From Pseudoalteromonas atlantica (GTDB lineage Bacteria; Pseudomonadota; Gammaproteobacteria; Enterobacterales; Alteromonadaceae), in assembly GCA_007988745.1 (NCBI GenBank), contig BJUT01000007.1:1-64000 (forward strand): a stretch of 64,000 nt of DNA, given 5' to 3'. Below the pieces are notes generated by a model. The model was given only the letters and a program-made list of their open reading frames with translations. It searched no databases and had not been told where the DNA came from. The translations under genes and the position numbers were made by a program. Shown one piece after another: positions 8,490-19,003 of the stretch; position 1 is the stretch's first letter; each line of letters begins with the position of its first letter.

Positions 8490-9479
8490 TTATCCCTTAA
8501 ACGATAACTTAGTAGGGTTAGATTTTGATTTGTTATTTTGTACTGCTAAAAAAGAATTAATTCCAAGTTGGGCTTTATCCTCTAAAAGCTGGGCTGTATC
8601 TAAACATGTAAAATCAGCTTCAATTATTAAACGAAACTGAATAGAGTTTCCTATATAATCTTTTGTGATTTTTTTTGCCAATTGAAACAACTCACCCCTT
8701 GGTAAAAGTTGTTTGACTTTGCAAGGCTTATTGGGTTTTATATGCACTTCTATGCTAGAAGACACATCCCATACCTGCTTACCTATCACTGAATCAACCC
8801 CGAGCCGCGCATGTTGACCCTCATACATAACTTGACTAGCTAAAGCCGTTTGTTCTTGCAACTTTAGCTCATACCACTGACCAACCATCTGATTTATTTT
8901 TACTTCACAGCCAAGATAAGAACCAAGCACACTTTGTAAGTCAAAAGCATTGCGAATTTTTCGGCTGTACAAACCTGAAAAGTGCAACTGATGTTCATTA
9001 TACCCACCACTTAATAGCCCCAACATTTGAGTATACGGGTCTTTTTTTTTGTCGTTATTTATATGATTTAGTGAAGGTTTATATTTTTTCCAAGCTCGGT
9101 AATACAAAGAAATCAGGCGATGGTTAAACATGTCATAAAAATCGCGCATGGTTGTGTCTTTATAGCGCAGCCTTTGCATAACCAGTTCGCTATAAAATTG
9201 CGGTAATGCACCAGAGCAGCCAGTTAACCCCATAAATGACACCTGTATATTTACTTTATGCAAGCCATCTTCAAAACCAGCTTCTTCAAGCTTAGTAATT
9301 GAATTTCCCGGGTAGCCAAACTTTTGTGTTGCCGTAAATTTTATTAATTCTTGTTTTGGGTTGCTATCGTAGCCAACGTGGCGATAATCAAAGCCACGCT
9401 TTTTAAGCTGGTTTTCAATTATGAAAACCGCTTTATAAAAATCGACTTGAGAAGCTTGGGCGATCAGTTGCTTTATCAT
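8490..9479 (-). CDS. tssG: T6SS baseplate protein TssG
   Basis: 329 residues with the TssG pattern: N-terminal DFYKAVFIIENQ, then VSFMGLTGCSGALPQFY (about 79-95) and RDFYDMFNHRLISLYYRAWKKY. Together with TssE, TssF and TssK it forms the wedge of the T6SS baseplate in the cytoplasm. The start overlaps the tssF stop by four bases (ATGA), as is usual for this pair. The length is normal for the family. Confidence 0.95.
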   Translation of the reverse strand: MIKQLIAQASQVDFYKAVFIIENQLKKRGFDYRHVGYDSNPKQELIKFTATQKFGYPGNSITKLEEAGFEDGLHKVNIQVSFMGLTGCSGALPQFYSELVMQRLRYKDTTMRDFYDMFNHRLISLYYRAWKKYKPSLNHINNDKKKDPYTQMLGLLSGGYNEHQLHFSGLYSRKIRNAFDLQSVLGSYLGCEVKINQMVGQWYELKLQEQTALASQVMYEGQHARLGVDSVIGKQVWDVSSSIEVHIKPNKPCKVKQLLPRGELFQLAKKITKDYIGNSIQFRLIIEADFTCLDTAQLLEDKAQLGINSFLAVQNNKSKSNPTKLSFKG

Positions 9480-11302
9480 AATAGTGGTCTGTCACCTACG
9501 CGCGCAGGCCACTGATAATATATTTGCTCTTGCTCTTTTAAACGCAAGCTCAAACGTGTGTAACTATTTATAGCGGCAAACTGAGCAAAGAAATGATCCA
9601 ACACTGCGGCAAAAAAGAACATGCCACTGCCCGAAAAATCATCGTTAGCAAAAGTAATTTCTATTTCGCTGCCAGTTACAAAACTTACCCTGCCTTTTTG
9701 AATAACACGCGCGGTTGCAGGCTCAATACTAACGCGATATATATTATCTATTAGCCCTTTGGTTTGAGGCGATGCTCTAAAGTCATATAGACGAAGTACT
9801 TCTTTTAATTTATTACACGCATCTTCACCGCTAAACGTATCGAGTGTTAAATGATTAACAAGCTGCCAGCGCGTTGCATCGGCTAATACGGGTCTAACTG
9901 CATGTGTAAAAGGTGCTAAACAACGAATTTTTTTAATTACATCGCCGCGCTCTGGCATCAGTAATCCAAGCTCATCATCGCCAAATGGCATACTTGCAGG
10001 TAAATTACGGTTGCTACACTGTGCGCGTACAGTGAGTACAGAGTTACCTTCACCATATTCCATAGCGCTGTTTTCAAATTTAGCATCTACCAATGACATA
10101 AATGTCTCGGTGCCAGACTCTACATAACCGCCCGCCCACGACGCTGTTTCTCTTCTTATATGCCAAAATAGGTCTTCGTGACCTTGATAATTTGGATGAG
10201 TTTGACCATAAAATGGCGCAACGACTTGTTTATTACCTTTGTGATCAAACGCTATAACCTCTGAAATACCAATCACTTCAGAAATTTCTGAGTCCATATA
10301 ACGCGGTGCAAGTTGATACTCGTATTCACTTATCTCAGGGCGAATTGGCTCAAGTTCTTGTTCAAATAAGTTAATTATTGGCGTGCACCCGAGTAAAAAC
10401 ATATCCTCATCAACCTGTTTCTCAAGCTCACTTGACTCAGTATCAAGGTATATATAGATATCACATTTGTTGGCGTTTTTAGGTAATGCGCCGCGTATAC
10501 CTTCAAGTTCAAAAAAACGAAACTTCTCAGGAAAAGTAAAGTTTTCGACCAATAAACGATAACCGGCAGCAGAGCGCTGAGAGTAAGGCACAACCGCTTC
10601 GTGTGTTTCAAACCCGACCGCTTTTAATTGGTTTTTTGATAAGTATTTAATGCCTTCTACGCCATTATCTATGGCTATACCAATGCTGTGTTTGAATAAC
10701 AGTTCGTACACTTTAAGAGTATGGTGCCACTGCCCGTTTATATATACGCGAAGTTTTTCTAAACCAGTTTCTGCAAGCGAAACGCCCTTGTATTCACCGG
10801 TTAGCTCTAACTTAAATATAGACTTTGCCTTTTCATGCCAACGCGGCTTAGGCGCTACAAAAGGGCTGTTATCAAACTGGGCTTTAGTGATTTCAATGGG
10901 CCAAAGGTAGGTTTCGTAACAGGTTTGAAACTTACATTGCTTCATAGAATCAACGTTAGTTTCAACTTCACTTGCTCTTGGGATGACAACACCCGCGGTT
11001 GAAAGGTTTTCGGCTTCTAATTTTACAATCGACATAGAAGGGATAGGTGCTTGATAATCTGGTAGCATCTGCCCTAATAAAGCATCCGTTAATTCAGGAA
11101 AACTGTCATCTAGCTTTTGTCTAATATTGGCTGTTAAAAATGCAAACGATTCAATAAGCCGTGATACATGAGGGTCTTCAACATGATCTTCACTAAGCTT
11201 TAAACGCCCAGCTACTTTTGGGTATTTCTCAGCAAAGTCTTTACCTAAATGACGCACAAATGCTAATTCACGATTGTAATATTTTAATAATCCATCGTTC
11301 AT
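9476..11302 (-). CDS. tssF: T6SS baseplate protein TssF
   Basis: 608 residues with the family start LLKYYNRELAFVRHLGKDFA, then KYPKVAGRL and the DPHVSRLIESFAFL segment. It also carries a C-terminal GSEIEITFANDDFSGSGMFF motif. TssF is the large wedge subunit of the baseplate and pairs with TssG. It overlaps tssE upstream and tssG downstream by four bases each, so the three are coupled in translation. The length is normal. Confidence 0.96.
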   Translation of the reverse strand: MNDGLLKYYNRELAFVRHLGKDFAEKYPKVAGRLKLSEDHVEDPHVSRLIESFAFLTANIRQKLDDSFPELTDALLGQMLPDYQAPIPSMSIVKLEAENLSTAGVVIPRASEVETNVDSMKQCKFQTCYETYLWPIEITKAQFDNSPFVAPKPRWHEKAKSIFKLELTGEYKGVSLAETGLEKLRVYINGQWHHTLKVYELLFKHSIGIAIDNGVEGIKYLSKNQLKAVGFETHEAVVPYSQRSAAGYRLLVENFTFPEKFRFFELEGIRGALPKNANKCDIYIYLDTESSELEKQVDEDMFLLGCTPIINLFEQELEPIRPEISEYEYQLAPRYMDSEISEVIGISEVIAFDHKGNKQVVAPFYGQTHPNYQGHEDLFWHIRRETASWAGGYVESGTETFMSLVDAKFENSAMEYGEGNSVLTVRAQCSNRNLPASMPFGDDELGLLMPERGDVIKKIRCLAPFTHAVRPVLADATRWQLVNHLTLDTFSGEDACNKLKEVLRLYDFRASPQTKGLIDNIYRVSIEPATARVIQKGRVSFVTGSEIEITFANDDFSGSGMFFFAAVLDHFFAQFAAINSYTRLSLRLKEQEQIYYQWPARVGDRPLL

Positions 11303-11784
11303 AATGATGCCTCAATAATCTTCATACCTAAATTTACGGGCTCTACCTCAGAATCAAAGCTTATAAATTCTGGCTCAGGATCAGCGTATAAAAGCGCATT
11401 AATACGCAAGTTTAAAACGCGATTAACCGGTACTTCTTCATCAGTAAATACTTCAACTTCTAAAAATCGTGGCTCAAATTTTAAAATAGTGTTTCTAACT
11501 GTCTCGCATAGCAGTGCTCGACCTTCGTGAGAACTGACCGACATACTTGAAAAATCGGGTAAACCGTACGATAAACACGACGTTGAAAGCTCACTATATT
11601 GTGTAGGCCACGTATGCCACTGGATTCGGGCGTTAAGCAGTGCTTCTATATCTCTTCGCACACTTTTACGTAGCTCACTTATTGTGATCCCCTCTGTACG
11701 CGATGGTGCATCTTGAAAGTCAGGTTCATCATCAATGAGCCTGTCTAAAATTGATGCCTGAAGCTGCTGCTTATGTTCTATCAT
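11299..11784 (-). CDS. tssE: T6SS baseplate protein TssE (gp25-like)
   Basis: 161 residues, a homologue of phage T4 gp25. Visible features are SILDRLIDDEPD at the start, the SVRRDIEALLNARI helix, and SCLSYGLPDFSSMSVSS, followed by FEPRFLEVEV. TssE starts sheath polymerisation on the baseplate. It lies 17 bases after tagJ and overlaps tssF by four bases. Confidence 0.95.
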   Translation of the reverse strand: MIEHKQQLQASILDRLIDDEPDFQDAPSRTEGITISELRKSVRRDIEALLNARIQWHTWPTQYSELSTSCLSYGLPDFSSMSVSSHEGRALLCETVRNTILKFEPRFLEVEVFTDEEVPVNRVLNLRINALLYADPEPEFISFDSEVEPVNLGMKIIEASL

Positions 11785-11801
11785 TTTTGCTCAAATATAA
11801 A

Positions 11802-12578
11802 TTATGCTGCTTCTACAGCATTAACTTTTAAATTAGGAATTGTGATCGCCTCATCATTAATAAATAGCATTTTCATGCCTTTACCAATAATGAATTCATC
11901 TTTGAGTTCAACCCAATCAGAGACCTGACCTAATTTTTCAAGGTCCGATTCAGCATTGGCATAGACAAGGGGTAAGTGTGCTGTACCTGAAGGGCCTTCT
12001 TTAATCGTTATTTCAACACGTAGCCAAATACTTTCTAATACTGAACTTACAGGCTCTACCTTTAACGACTCAATTTCATCAAAATTTGCCAAGTAAAATT
12101 CACCATTTGTGCCTAGAACTTCTAAATAAGGATTTAATGTATCGTCCAAGTCGCGTGCCACAGACTCTGCATCATTTAACGAACTTACTCTTAAGGTTTC
12201 CATTTGTGCAGAAAGCTCAGCGGCTTCGTCTATTTCACCATCTAACAATGCCACATGCATTTTTAAAAACAATGTGTCTATCTCATCAGCATCATGAAAT
12301 AATTTAGGGATCCCTTTACCTTTGTAAAAGTCTATTCGTGATTGCTGAGCACGGATCAAATGTCTAAGATTTACAGCACCGACAGCAAACTCAGGATTCT
12401 TTTGAACCATAAAGTCGAGTTGTTTATCAGCTTTTTCAAGCTCACCATTTATACAAAGTAGCTCAGCGTAGCTACTTCTGATATCAAAATTTAAAGGCTC
12501 ATCTTGAAGCTCTGCAGCACATAGGCTAAGTGCTTCAGTTAATTTTCCCTCGCGGATTAAGCTGTGTATTTTCTTCAT
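11802..12578 (-). CDS. tagJ: T6SS accessory protein TagJ (ImpE/SciE)
   Basis: 258 residues. The N-terminal half is TPR-like (LIREGKLTEALSLC, ELEKADKQL), then come a VGAVNLRHLIRAQQ segment and the ImpE C-terminal part. In some T6SS, TagJ binds the N-terminus of TssB and helps ClpV act on the sheath. Its position between the tssC paralogue and tssE is the same as in the Rhizobium imp and Pseudomonas HSI-I clusters. It starts 2 bases after the impD-like stop. Confidence 0.93.
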   Translation of the reverse strand: MKKIHSLIREGKLTEALSLCAAELQDEPLNFDIRSSYAELLCINGELEKADKQLDFMVQKNPEFAVGAVNLRHLIRAQQSRIDFYKGKGIPKLFHDADEIDTLFLKMHVALLDGEIDEAAELSAQMETLRVSSLNDAESVARDLDDTLNPYLEVLGTNGEFYLANFDEIESLKVEPVSSVLESIWLRVEITIKEGPSGTAHLPLVYANAESDLEKLGQVSDWVELKDEFIIGKGMKMLFINDEAITIPNLKVNAVEAA

Positions 12579-12580
12579 GG

Positions 12581-14107
12581 TTATTCCTTTATTTTGTGAT
12601 GAGGACTGAGCTCTGTTATTAATTTAATGCTCGAGACCATTTGATCTAATTGAAAATGGGGTTGTAATTGTAAAACAGAAAAAAAATGACCCGGATTTGC
12701 TTTGTTTTCACTTACTTTAATGCGCGCATTGCTCAGTGGGTATTTACTTCTGATTTGCTCTGATGCAGAGTCTGATGCGGTTGTATAGTTATTTATCCAC
12801 GCTTGTAAATCACGCTCGCATGCATGAGCATTTATGTAAGAGCCCACTCTATCGCGTGCTAATATTTTTAAATAATGTGCAAAGCGTGAAACACATAAAA
12901 TGTATTGCAACATAGATGAAAGGCGCGCATTAATATTAGCTGCGCTGGATTCGTAATTATTTGCTTTTTGTACCGATGCGTTGCTATAAAAAACGATGTG
13001 CTCTGAGTTAGTAACTGATGATGCTGGGATAAATCCAAGTTCAGAAAACTGCTTTTCAAATTTGCTAGTCACCAATAAATCGAGTGGCGGTTTTGCCTCT
13101 TTTTGGTAGGTATCGTTTGCAAAACTATCTTTTGCAAGCCCTGTAACTAGTCCTTTTGACACTTTTCCTGGCTCAATACCTCTAATATGCCCAAACCAAC
13201 CACTATCGCAATAGGCTCTAATTATTGTTGATACAAACTGAAATGCAGCGTTACCCCATAACATATCTGTTTCGGGGCTTTTAATTTGTTCTTTAAAGTA
13301 AAAATCTTGATGGCGTTTACCATCGTTAGTGTAAGGTGCTCTGACTAAAACGTGCGGTAACGTTAAACCAACAAAGCGTGCCTCTTCCATTGATCTAAAG
13401 CTTTGCCATTTTACATATTCAGGTTGCTCAAATTGATTGAATAAATCTGCGTAGTACCCTAGATCAGAAAAGTTATCTGCGCCAAAAAGGTTTGGAGACG
13501 CTGAACATATAAATGGTGAGAATGCAGCAGCTGCAGTGCGCGAGATTTCTTTAATAGTATCAATGTCGTTATAAATAGTGCCATTAGAGGGCATATTACT
13601 AATTTCGTAGTCGCCAATTACCACACCAAAAGGCTCGCCACCGGCGCTATCAAATTCACTTTGATAAAGTAATTGAAAAAAGTAACTTTGGTCGAAATCT
13701 ATTGCTTTATTGACATCTTTAGAGAGGGTTGCCCAATCACAGTTTAGTACCTTTATTTTTACTTTATTTTCTTTGTCAAATTGCTCTGTTTGAAGGGTTA
13801 ACCAATATAAACTCCGCCAGCTTGCTTCTAACTTTTGAAATCGCGTGTGGTGAATTATATTATTTAGTTGCTGAGAAATTAGTTGGTCAAGTTCTACAAT
13901 TATTCTTTGTAAATAAGGACCAAGCGATTCTTTGCTCCAAGAAATGGGAGAATCAGAAGAGCCTTCAAGCCACAATAACAGTGCCTTATCTAAGTTTTTT
14001 TCATATAGAAAACGCTCTAATAAAGCATCATTATCGCTAATTCTAGACTGCGACTTTTGATGAAAAGCGTAGTTTTGATTTATAAATGAAAACTCTTCGT
14101 GATTCAT
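12581..14107 (-). CDS. impD: Second TssC-like sheath-family protein (ImpD type)
   Basis: 508 residues, clearly a TssC paralogue. It shares the landmarks FQKLEASWRSLYWL, the AIDFDQSYFFQLLYQSEFD segment, GGEPFGVVIGDYE, FSPFICSASPNLFG and FAHYLKILARDRVGS with the main TssC next door, but it is otherwise divergent. It has an extra N-terminal arm of about 60 residues (including ERFLYEKNLDKALLLWLE). The order tssB-tssC-impD-tagJ-tssE matches the imp cluster of Rhizobium. Whether it joins the sheath, caps it or aids assembly is not known to me. Confidence 0.88.
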   Translation of the reverse strand: MNHEEFSFINQNYAFHQKSQSRISDNDALLERFLYEKNLDKALLLWLEGSSDSPISWSKESLGPYLQRIIVELDQLISQQLNNIIHHTRFQKLEASWRSLYWLTLQTEQFDKENKVKIKVLNCDWATLSKDVNKAIDFDQSYFFQLLYQSEFDSAGGEPFGVVIGDYEISNMPSNGTIYNDIDTIKEISRTAAAAFSPFICSASPNLFGADNFSDLGYYADLFNQFEQPEYVKWQSFRSMEEARFVGLTLPHVLVRAPYTNDGKRHQDFYFKEQIKSPETDMLWGNAAFQFVSTIIRAYCDSGWFGHIRGIEPGKVSKGLVTGLAKDSFANDTYQKEAKPPLDLLVTSKFEKQFSELGFIPASSVTNSEHIVFYSNASVQKANNYESSAANINARLSSMLQYILCVSRFAHYLKILARDRVGSYINAHACERDLQAWINNYTTASDSASEQIRSKYPLSNARIKVSENKANPGHFFSVLQLQPHFQLDQMVSSIKLITELSPHHKIKE

Positions 14108-14143
14108 TTTACTGCATTATCCTTAACGCTAAAGATTGGCTAA

Positions 14144-15634
14144 TTAACCAATCTCTGGAATTTTAGCTACAAGGCGTAATGAAGAAGTAAGTTCTTCCAT
14201 TTGTAGCCAAGGTCTTAACCATGCCACTGCGTTATAAGCACCTGGCTGACCTGGTATTTCTTTAACTGATACTTTCGCATCGGCTAACGGGTAGCGTGCT
14301 CTGATATCTTGACCACCACCCTCTGTCGCATTTACGTATGATAAAATCCAACGGTTTAGCCATGACTCAACATCTTCTGCTTCCATAAAGCTACCAATTT
14401 TATCACGCGCCATCACTTTTAAGTAATGTGCAAAACGAGATGTGGCCATTAAATAAGGTAAGCGTGCTGAAATTGCAGCATTAGCTGTTGCATCAGGCGT
14501 TGAATATACTTGTGGTTTTTGACAGCTTTGCCCACCAAAGAAAACAGCGTAATCAGTATTCTTGTAGTGACATAAAGGTAAGAAACCAAGTTTACTAAGC
14601 TCTGCTTCACGACGATCTGTTATGCCAATTTCCGTTGGGCATTTAAGATCCGGATCACCATCATCACTTGTGAAAATATGCGTTGGTAAGCCTTCAACTT
14701 TACCGCCACCCTCAGCACCACGAATCGCAGTACAAAAACCGTATTGTGAAAACGCCTTGGTCATATTAGTGGCCATTGCGTAAGCTGCATTACTCCAGCA
14801 GTAGTCACTATTTTCGGTACTTACTGAGCGCCCTGCTTTTGGTTCAACTTCAAACTCTTCATAGTTAAACTCTTCTACAGGTTTAGAAGCTGCACCATAA
14901 GGTAAACGTGATAAGAAGCGAGGCATAGTTAACGATACAAAACGTGAATCATCGCTGTCTCTGAACGAGCGCCACTTTGTGTACTCTAATGATTCAAACA
15001 CTTTTTCTAAATCTCGAGGTTTAGTTAACTCTTCCCAGTTATCAAAGCCGAATAAAGAAGGTGACGAAGCTGCAATAAATGGACAGAAACCAGCCGCTGC
15101 CACGTTCGACATTAAGCTTAACGTTTCAACATCTTCTGGGTGGTTAGTAAATTCATAGTCGCCCACAATTGTGCCATAAGGTTCTCCGCCTGGTGTACCA
15201 AACTCAGATTCGTAAATCTTTTTAAATGTTTGGCTTTGGTCAAACTCAACTGCTTTACTCAAATCTTTATGCAATTCTTTTTTCTTCATGTTTAAAACAC
15301 GAATTTTAAGCGTTGAGCTCGTTTCAGAATTCATTACAAGGTGGTGTAACCCACGCCAAGAACCTTCTAGCTTTTGAAACTCATCGCTATGCATGACAAC
15401 ACTAAGCTGTTTTGATATTTTTTGATCAATTAATTGAATTGCTTCATTAAATGTCACAGTCATGTTTTTATTCCATTGAACTGTGCCTTTTAATGCCTCT
15501 TCAGTTAACGTTTTAAGAAGCTCTTCTGCGCGACTTGCATCAGTTTGCTTAGTAGCACCAATTGCTTGCTCCAATAACGATGAACTTGCCTCAGCTGTTG
15601 ACTCTAATTCAGTACTTAGTTGCTCTGCACTCAT
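14144..15634 (-). CDS. tssC: T6SS contractile sheath large subunit TssC (VipB)
   Basis: 496 residues with the family landmarks [64 protein letters not shown] and [19 protein letters not shown]. With TssB it builds the contractile sheath around the Hcp tube. The start overlaps the tssB stop by four bases, which supports production in fixed ratio. The length is normal. Confidence 0.97.
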   Translation of the reverse strand: MSAEQLSTELESTAEASSSLLEQAIGATKQTDASRAEELLKTLTEEALKGTVQWNKNMTVTFNEAIQLIDQKISKQLSVVMHSDEFQKLEGSWRGLHHLVMNSETSSTLKIRVLNMKKKELHKDLSKAVEFDQSQTFKKIYESEFGTPGGEPYGTIVGDYEFTNHPEDVETLSLMSNVAAAGFCPFIAASSPSLFGFDNWEELTKPRDLEKVFESLEYTKWRSFRDSDDSRFVSLTMPRFLSRLPYGAASKPVEEFNYEEFEVEPKAGRSVSTENSDYCWSNAAYAMATNMTKAFSQYGFCTAIRGAEGGGKVEGLPTHIFTSDDGDPDLKCPTEIGITDRREAELSKLGFLPLCHYKNTDYAVFFGGQSCQKPQVYSTPDATANAAISARLPYLMATSRFAHYLKVMARDKIGSFMEAEDVESWLNRWILSYVNATEGGGQDIRARYPLADAKVSVKEIPGQPGAYNAVAWLRPWLQMEELTSSLRLVAKIPEIG

Positions 15635-16134
15635 TTTTCAGTCTCCTCTAGCTTAAGTTCCTTAGCGATAGAATCAAGGTTCGAAGTATTACTTAATACT
15701 TCTTCTAAAACATTTTCTAGCTCTTCTGAACGGTCAATCTTAGTCATTAGATCGCGTAATTTATTACGCGTTTCCATTAGTTTACGCAATGGTTCAACCT
15801 GATTCACAACAGCCGCAGGCTCAAAATCTTCAATCGATTTAAAGTTAAGACTAACATTAAATTGAGAGTCATCTTCACTTAAAGTGTTTTCAACAACTAA
15901 ATTTAATGAAGGACTCATACGCTTCAAAACATCATCAAAATTATCACGATCAATCTGAATGAAACGTCTATCTTTTAATGGCTTTAAAACTTCAGTGTTA
16001 TCTCCTGAGAAATCCCCCATTACACCAACAACAAATGGTAATTCTTTTTTTACTGCTGCACCCTCAGTTTCTACATCATAGGTGATGTGAACGCGAGGCT
16101 TACGTACTCGTTTTAATTTATCATGGATACTCAT
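15631..16134 (-). CDS. tssB: T6SS contractile sheath small subunit TssB (VipA)
   Basis: 167 residues with the family start [20 protein letters not shown], the [13 protein letters not shown] segment and [13 protein letters not shown]. The C-terminus is helical and acidic (about 125-167). TssB pairs with TssC in the sheath, and its N-terminal helix region is the usual contact for TagJ. It lies 16 bases after tssA with an AAGGAG ribosome site. Confidence 0.97.
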   Translation of the reverse strand: MSIHDKLKRVRKPRVHITYDVETEGAAVKKELPFVVGVMGDFSGDNTEVLKPLKDRRFIQIDRDNFDDVLKRMSPSLNLVVENTLSEDDSQFNVSLNFKSIEDFEPAAVVNQVEPLRKLMETRNKLRDLMTKIDRSEELENVLEEVLSNTSNLDSIAKELKLEETEK

Positions 16135-16150
16135 AGAGAACTCCTTTTAC

Positions 16151-17263
16151 TTATGTTTCAGTTTCGCTGATCTTAATGCCAGACAACTTAAAGTACCCGG
16201 TCCTAGCATCACTATCTGTTATCAATTCATTTAATAATTCAGGCAGCGATAATTCGCTCCATCGAATCACTTGTTCTATCGTGTAAGACATTGGAGAATG
16301 CGGTTCGGTTTTTCTAAAAAACGCCGCTATTTCTTTAAGCTTATTTATTGCATTCTCACGTGAATCAATTGCTTGGCTAATGGCCTTTTTAGGCGCCTCA
16401 ACTGCATCCTGCTCTTCACCGTTTTGAGTGAGTTGCTCTTGTGTTTGCTCTGATATCAACGCCTGTTCAGCTGCAACAAGTTTGTCTGCAGCAATATGGT
16501 TAACAGCCGCCAAACTTACCTCAAGCGCTTGTTTAATATTTGAGGTAGGTTGCGGTTGCCCCGTCACTTTATCCATCACGTCACTAAGCTGGGCAAACTC
16601 AGAAATCGCCTCTTCAATATCTTGTTTTAATGTTACAAAAAATTCTGTACTTGTCTCTGCAGCACTTTTTTCGATTAATTCAAAATCAACCGCGCCCTGT
16701 GCTAGCTTTTTCTCTCTTTTGTCATCATTAAGCCTCGAAATATCATAGCCTTGCTGATACTCCCAAAATGTAAAAGGGTCTAAGCTAACACTGTCGGTTA
16801 AAAGTATGCTTTTAATGGGGATAATCAGAGTCCCCTCACCTGCGGAACCATTCAATCCGCCAAGCGCTGATACTTTGTCTGAAATTTCATCGTCTGCATC
16901 AAGGGAGGGATATAGCGCGTCAAAATAATTATCTAATAATTGGCTGGCCACTTTAAAGCCAAAAGCAAGTCCTTTAAAACCATGAATTCGACAAAGGGCT
17001 TCAATAAACCACGCTAAATACTCAATATCTTTGCTTTCTGTTTTTAGCGCGTTGCTGCATTGTTCTAATAAAGGTAACCAGTCGCGGGCAAGTGATGAAA
17101 TACCCTCCTCGTCTACTAGCGCGTTTCTTTCTGCGGCACGAAGTTGGTTTCTTAAATCTTTTAAGGCGTAATAAGTCGACGTAGGAGAAACATCCGAGCG
17201 CGGGTCTAAGCCTGCGATTTCAGTTTCAGAAATAGGGGAAATATACTCTTCAAATACAAACAT
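16151..17263 (-). CDS. tssA: T6SS assembly protein TssA (ImpA N-terminal domain)
   Basis: 370 residues. The N-terminal ImpA domain (about 8-130) has ISPISETEIAGLDPRSDVSP and RDWLPLLEQCSNAL. A variable middle follows. A C-terminal segment has EQVIRWSELSLPELLNELI, then a short tail. TssA primes tube and sheath growth from the baseplate. It is the first gene of the sheath/baseplate operon, with a 221-base leader upstream. The length suggests the short TssA class without an extended C-terminal dodecamer domain; that is by comparison only. Confidence 0.93.
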   Translation of the reverse strand: MFVFEEYISPISETEIAGLDPRSDVSPTSTYYALKDLRNQLRAAERNALVDEEGISSLARDWLPLLEQCSNALKTESKDIEYLAWFIEALCRIHGFKGLAFGFKVASQLLDNYFDALYPSLDADDEISDKVSALGGLNGSAGEGTLIIPIKSILLTDSVSLDPFTFWEYQQGYDISRLNDDKREKKLAQGAVDFELIEKSAAETSTEFFVTLKQDIEEAISEFAQLSDVMDKVTGQPQPTSNIKQALEVSLAAVNHIAADKLVAAEQALISEQTQEQLTQNGEEQDAVEAPKKAISQAIDSRENAINKLKEIAAFFRKTEPHSPMSYTIEQVIRWSELSLPELLNELITDSDARTGYFKLSGIKISETET

Positions 17264-17484
17264 TCCGTCGTCCTAATAATTATCCATAAAACTCCAATAA
17301 AGCGGAGTGGATTTCATATTACATTCTTTATATTAAAATACAAGCCCAGTTACAATTGAGTTTAAATCTTAATTGTTGTTTTTATAAAAATAATTAAAAT
17401 ATAATATACTTAATCAATCCATGCCGGAAATTAAAGTAAAAACTCTAAATCAAAAAAGATAGTATTCTTTATATTTAAGATTAA

Positions 17485-18282
17485 CTACTTAGTAAAAAGT
17501 GGAATTGTAGCTTCATCTTGAATTTTGTATGTTTCCGATTTGCTACTAAAATTTTCATGGCCATATTTAATTATAATAAAGGTAACATTATCGCGTGCAC
17601 CTCTAACTAAAGAAGAATGCATTAGCGCCATACCTGAATCAATAATACTATTAGGTTCTAATGACAAACATATTTCTTCATCAGACAATTCGCCTGTTAA
17701 GCCATCTGAACAAAGTAAGAAAATATCATTAATATTTGCTTCACCTTGTACTACATCTACTTTAACTTCGTCTGTAACGCCGACAGCACGGGTAATCACA
17801 TTCGAAAGCGGGTGCGTTTTTGCTTCCTCAACTGAAATTACGCCTTCATCGATAAGATCGTTCACTTGGCTATGGTCCCGCGATATTTGCTGTAATTGAC
17901 CATTTCGTAGCATGTATGCCCGGCTGTCACCTACCCATAAAACGTAATATTGATTATCTTTTATAAATAAAGCAGTTACTGTACTGCCCGCTGTTTTGCT
18001 TCCTAAGTACTGAGCACTGTATTCATTTAATTGACGATTTGCATCTTCAATAGCTGAAACAATATGCGAAACGCTAAGCGTAGCTAGTGTCTTTTCTTCA
18101 ACTTTTGCTCTAATAACATCTACGACTAGTTGGCTTGCAACTTCACCCGCTTCATGTCCACCCATTCCATCAGCTACTACCCATAAGTTATGGCTATTAA
18201 TTTCAACATGAGAGTCTTCATTTAATTGCCTAACTGCACCGCGATGAGTTATTGCGTAACTTGTACTTAAATTGCTAATCAC
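17485..18282 (-). CDS. pppA: PP2C-type phosphatase PppA of the T6SS
   Basis: 265 residues with all PP2C metal-site motifs: RGAVRQLNEDS near the start, VVADGMGGHEAGE (35-47), WVGDSRAYML, LCSDGLTGEL and RGARDNVTFI. In T6SS with threonine-phosphorylation control this enzyme removes phosphate from the FHA protein TagH and so switches firing off. It overlaps tagF by eight bases and is the last gene of the membrane-complex operon. No membrane segment is seen, so it should be cytoplasmic. Confidence 0.95.
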   Translation of the reverse strand: MISNLSTSYAITHRGAVRQLNEDSHVEINSHNLWVVADGMGGHEAGEVASQLVVDVIRAKVEEKTLATLSVSHIVSAIEDANRQLNEYSAQYLGSKTAGSTVTALFIKDNQYYVLWVGDSRAYMLRNGQLQQISRDHSQVNDLIDEGVISVEEAKTHPLSNVITRAVGVTDEVKVDVVQGEANINDIFLLCSDGLTGELSDEEICLSLEPNSIIDSGMALMHSSLVRGARDNVTFIIIKYGHENFSSKSETYKIQDEATIPLFTK

Positions 18283-19003
18283 TATTTTTTACCTGTGTGT
18301 AATTCCATTCCCAATGTTTCCATCGGCCATCTAACATAGCAGCAACTTGGTTAACAGGCGGTAGTCCTGAAGTAACAAGCATCATAGGCTTTATATTGCA
18401 TGAACCGTGTGTCCACCAAACACTATAATCACCATGCTTTTTATATAAAAGTGCATGAAGGGCGTCTTTTAAAACATCACTTGATAGCTCATCACCTGAG
18501 AACTCAAATGCTTCACCTTCTTTATTTTTGTCGCTAGAGGGAGAAATACTAAGCTGCTTTTTAGGCGCTATAAGGGTGCTTATCGATTTAGCAACGTCTT
18601 TTCGCCAAGTAAAAAGGTCAACAGAGCTATCGAGCACTTTAAGTACTGTGTCTTCGTACTCTAAGGAGAAAACGCCCGAATTTAATACTTCTATCGGCGC
18701 AACTTCTAATGTACTGGCCACTGTAAATGGATAATGACGCCCTACTGCATCCATGCTCGGTAACAGAGTTCCCATTACACCTTTATCACCGACAATATTT
18801 GGCGATAATGCAAAATGCCATACAGGGCCTGTTAGGTAGTTATCTTGCCAATTGTCACCCAACTGTTCTTTGCTTACAGCAATAGCTGCTTGCAGCCATT
18901 GCTCCCAGTGCTCTGAAAATTCTTTCGAAACGCTGTCTTGAACAAAGTCCCCTAAGCTAGGGACTTTGCCAAGGTAGCCTATATTTATAATCGGGTCGGA
19001 CAT
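18275..19003 (-). CDS. tagF: T6SS accessory protein TagF (ImpM)
   Basis: 242 residues with the ImpM signature GYLGKVPSLGDFV at 9-21, then WEQWLQAAIAVSKEQLG and GPVWHFALSP. It ends in an SVWWTHGS segment. TagF is a post-translational repressor of T6SS firing in Pseudomonas and Agrobacterium, acting through the FHA protein. It lies between tssM and pppA and overlaps both. Confidence 0.94.
   Translation of the reverse strand: MSDPIINIGYLGKVPSLGDFVQDSVSKEFSEHWEQWLQAAIAVSKEQLGDNWQDNYLTGPVWHFALSPNIVGDKGVMGTLLPSMDAVGRHYPFTVASTLEVAPIEVLNSGVFSLEYEDTVLKVLDSSVDLFTWRKDVAKSISTLIAPKKQLSISPSSDKNKEGEAFEFSGDELSSDVLKDALHALLYKKHGDYSVWWTHGSCNIKPMMLVTSGLPPVNQVAAMLDGRWKHWEWNYTQVKNSD

Noticed and set aside
17291-17308. 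Hairpin ACTCC / GGAGT upstream of tssA as pppA terminator
   Set aside because: Only 5 bp of stem with a long loop and a short T run; too weak to call.
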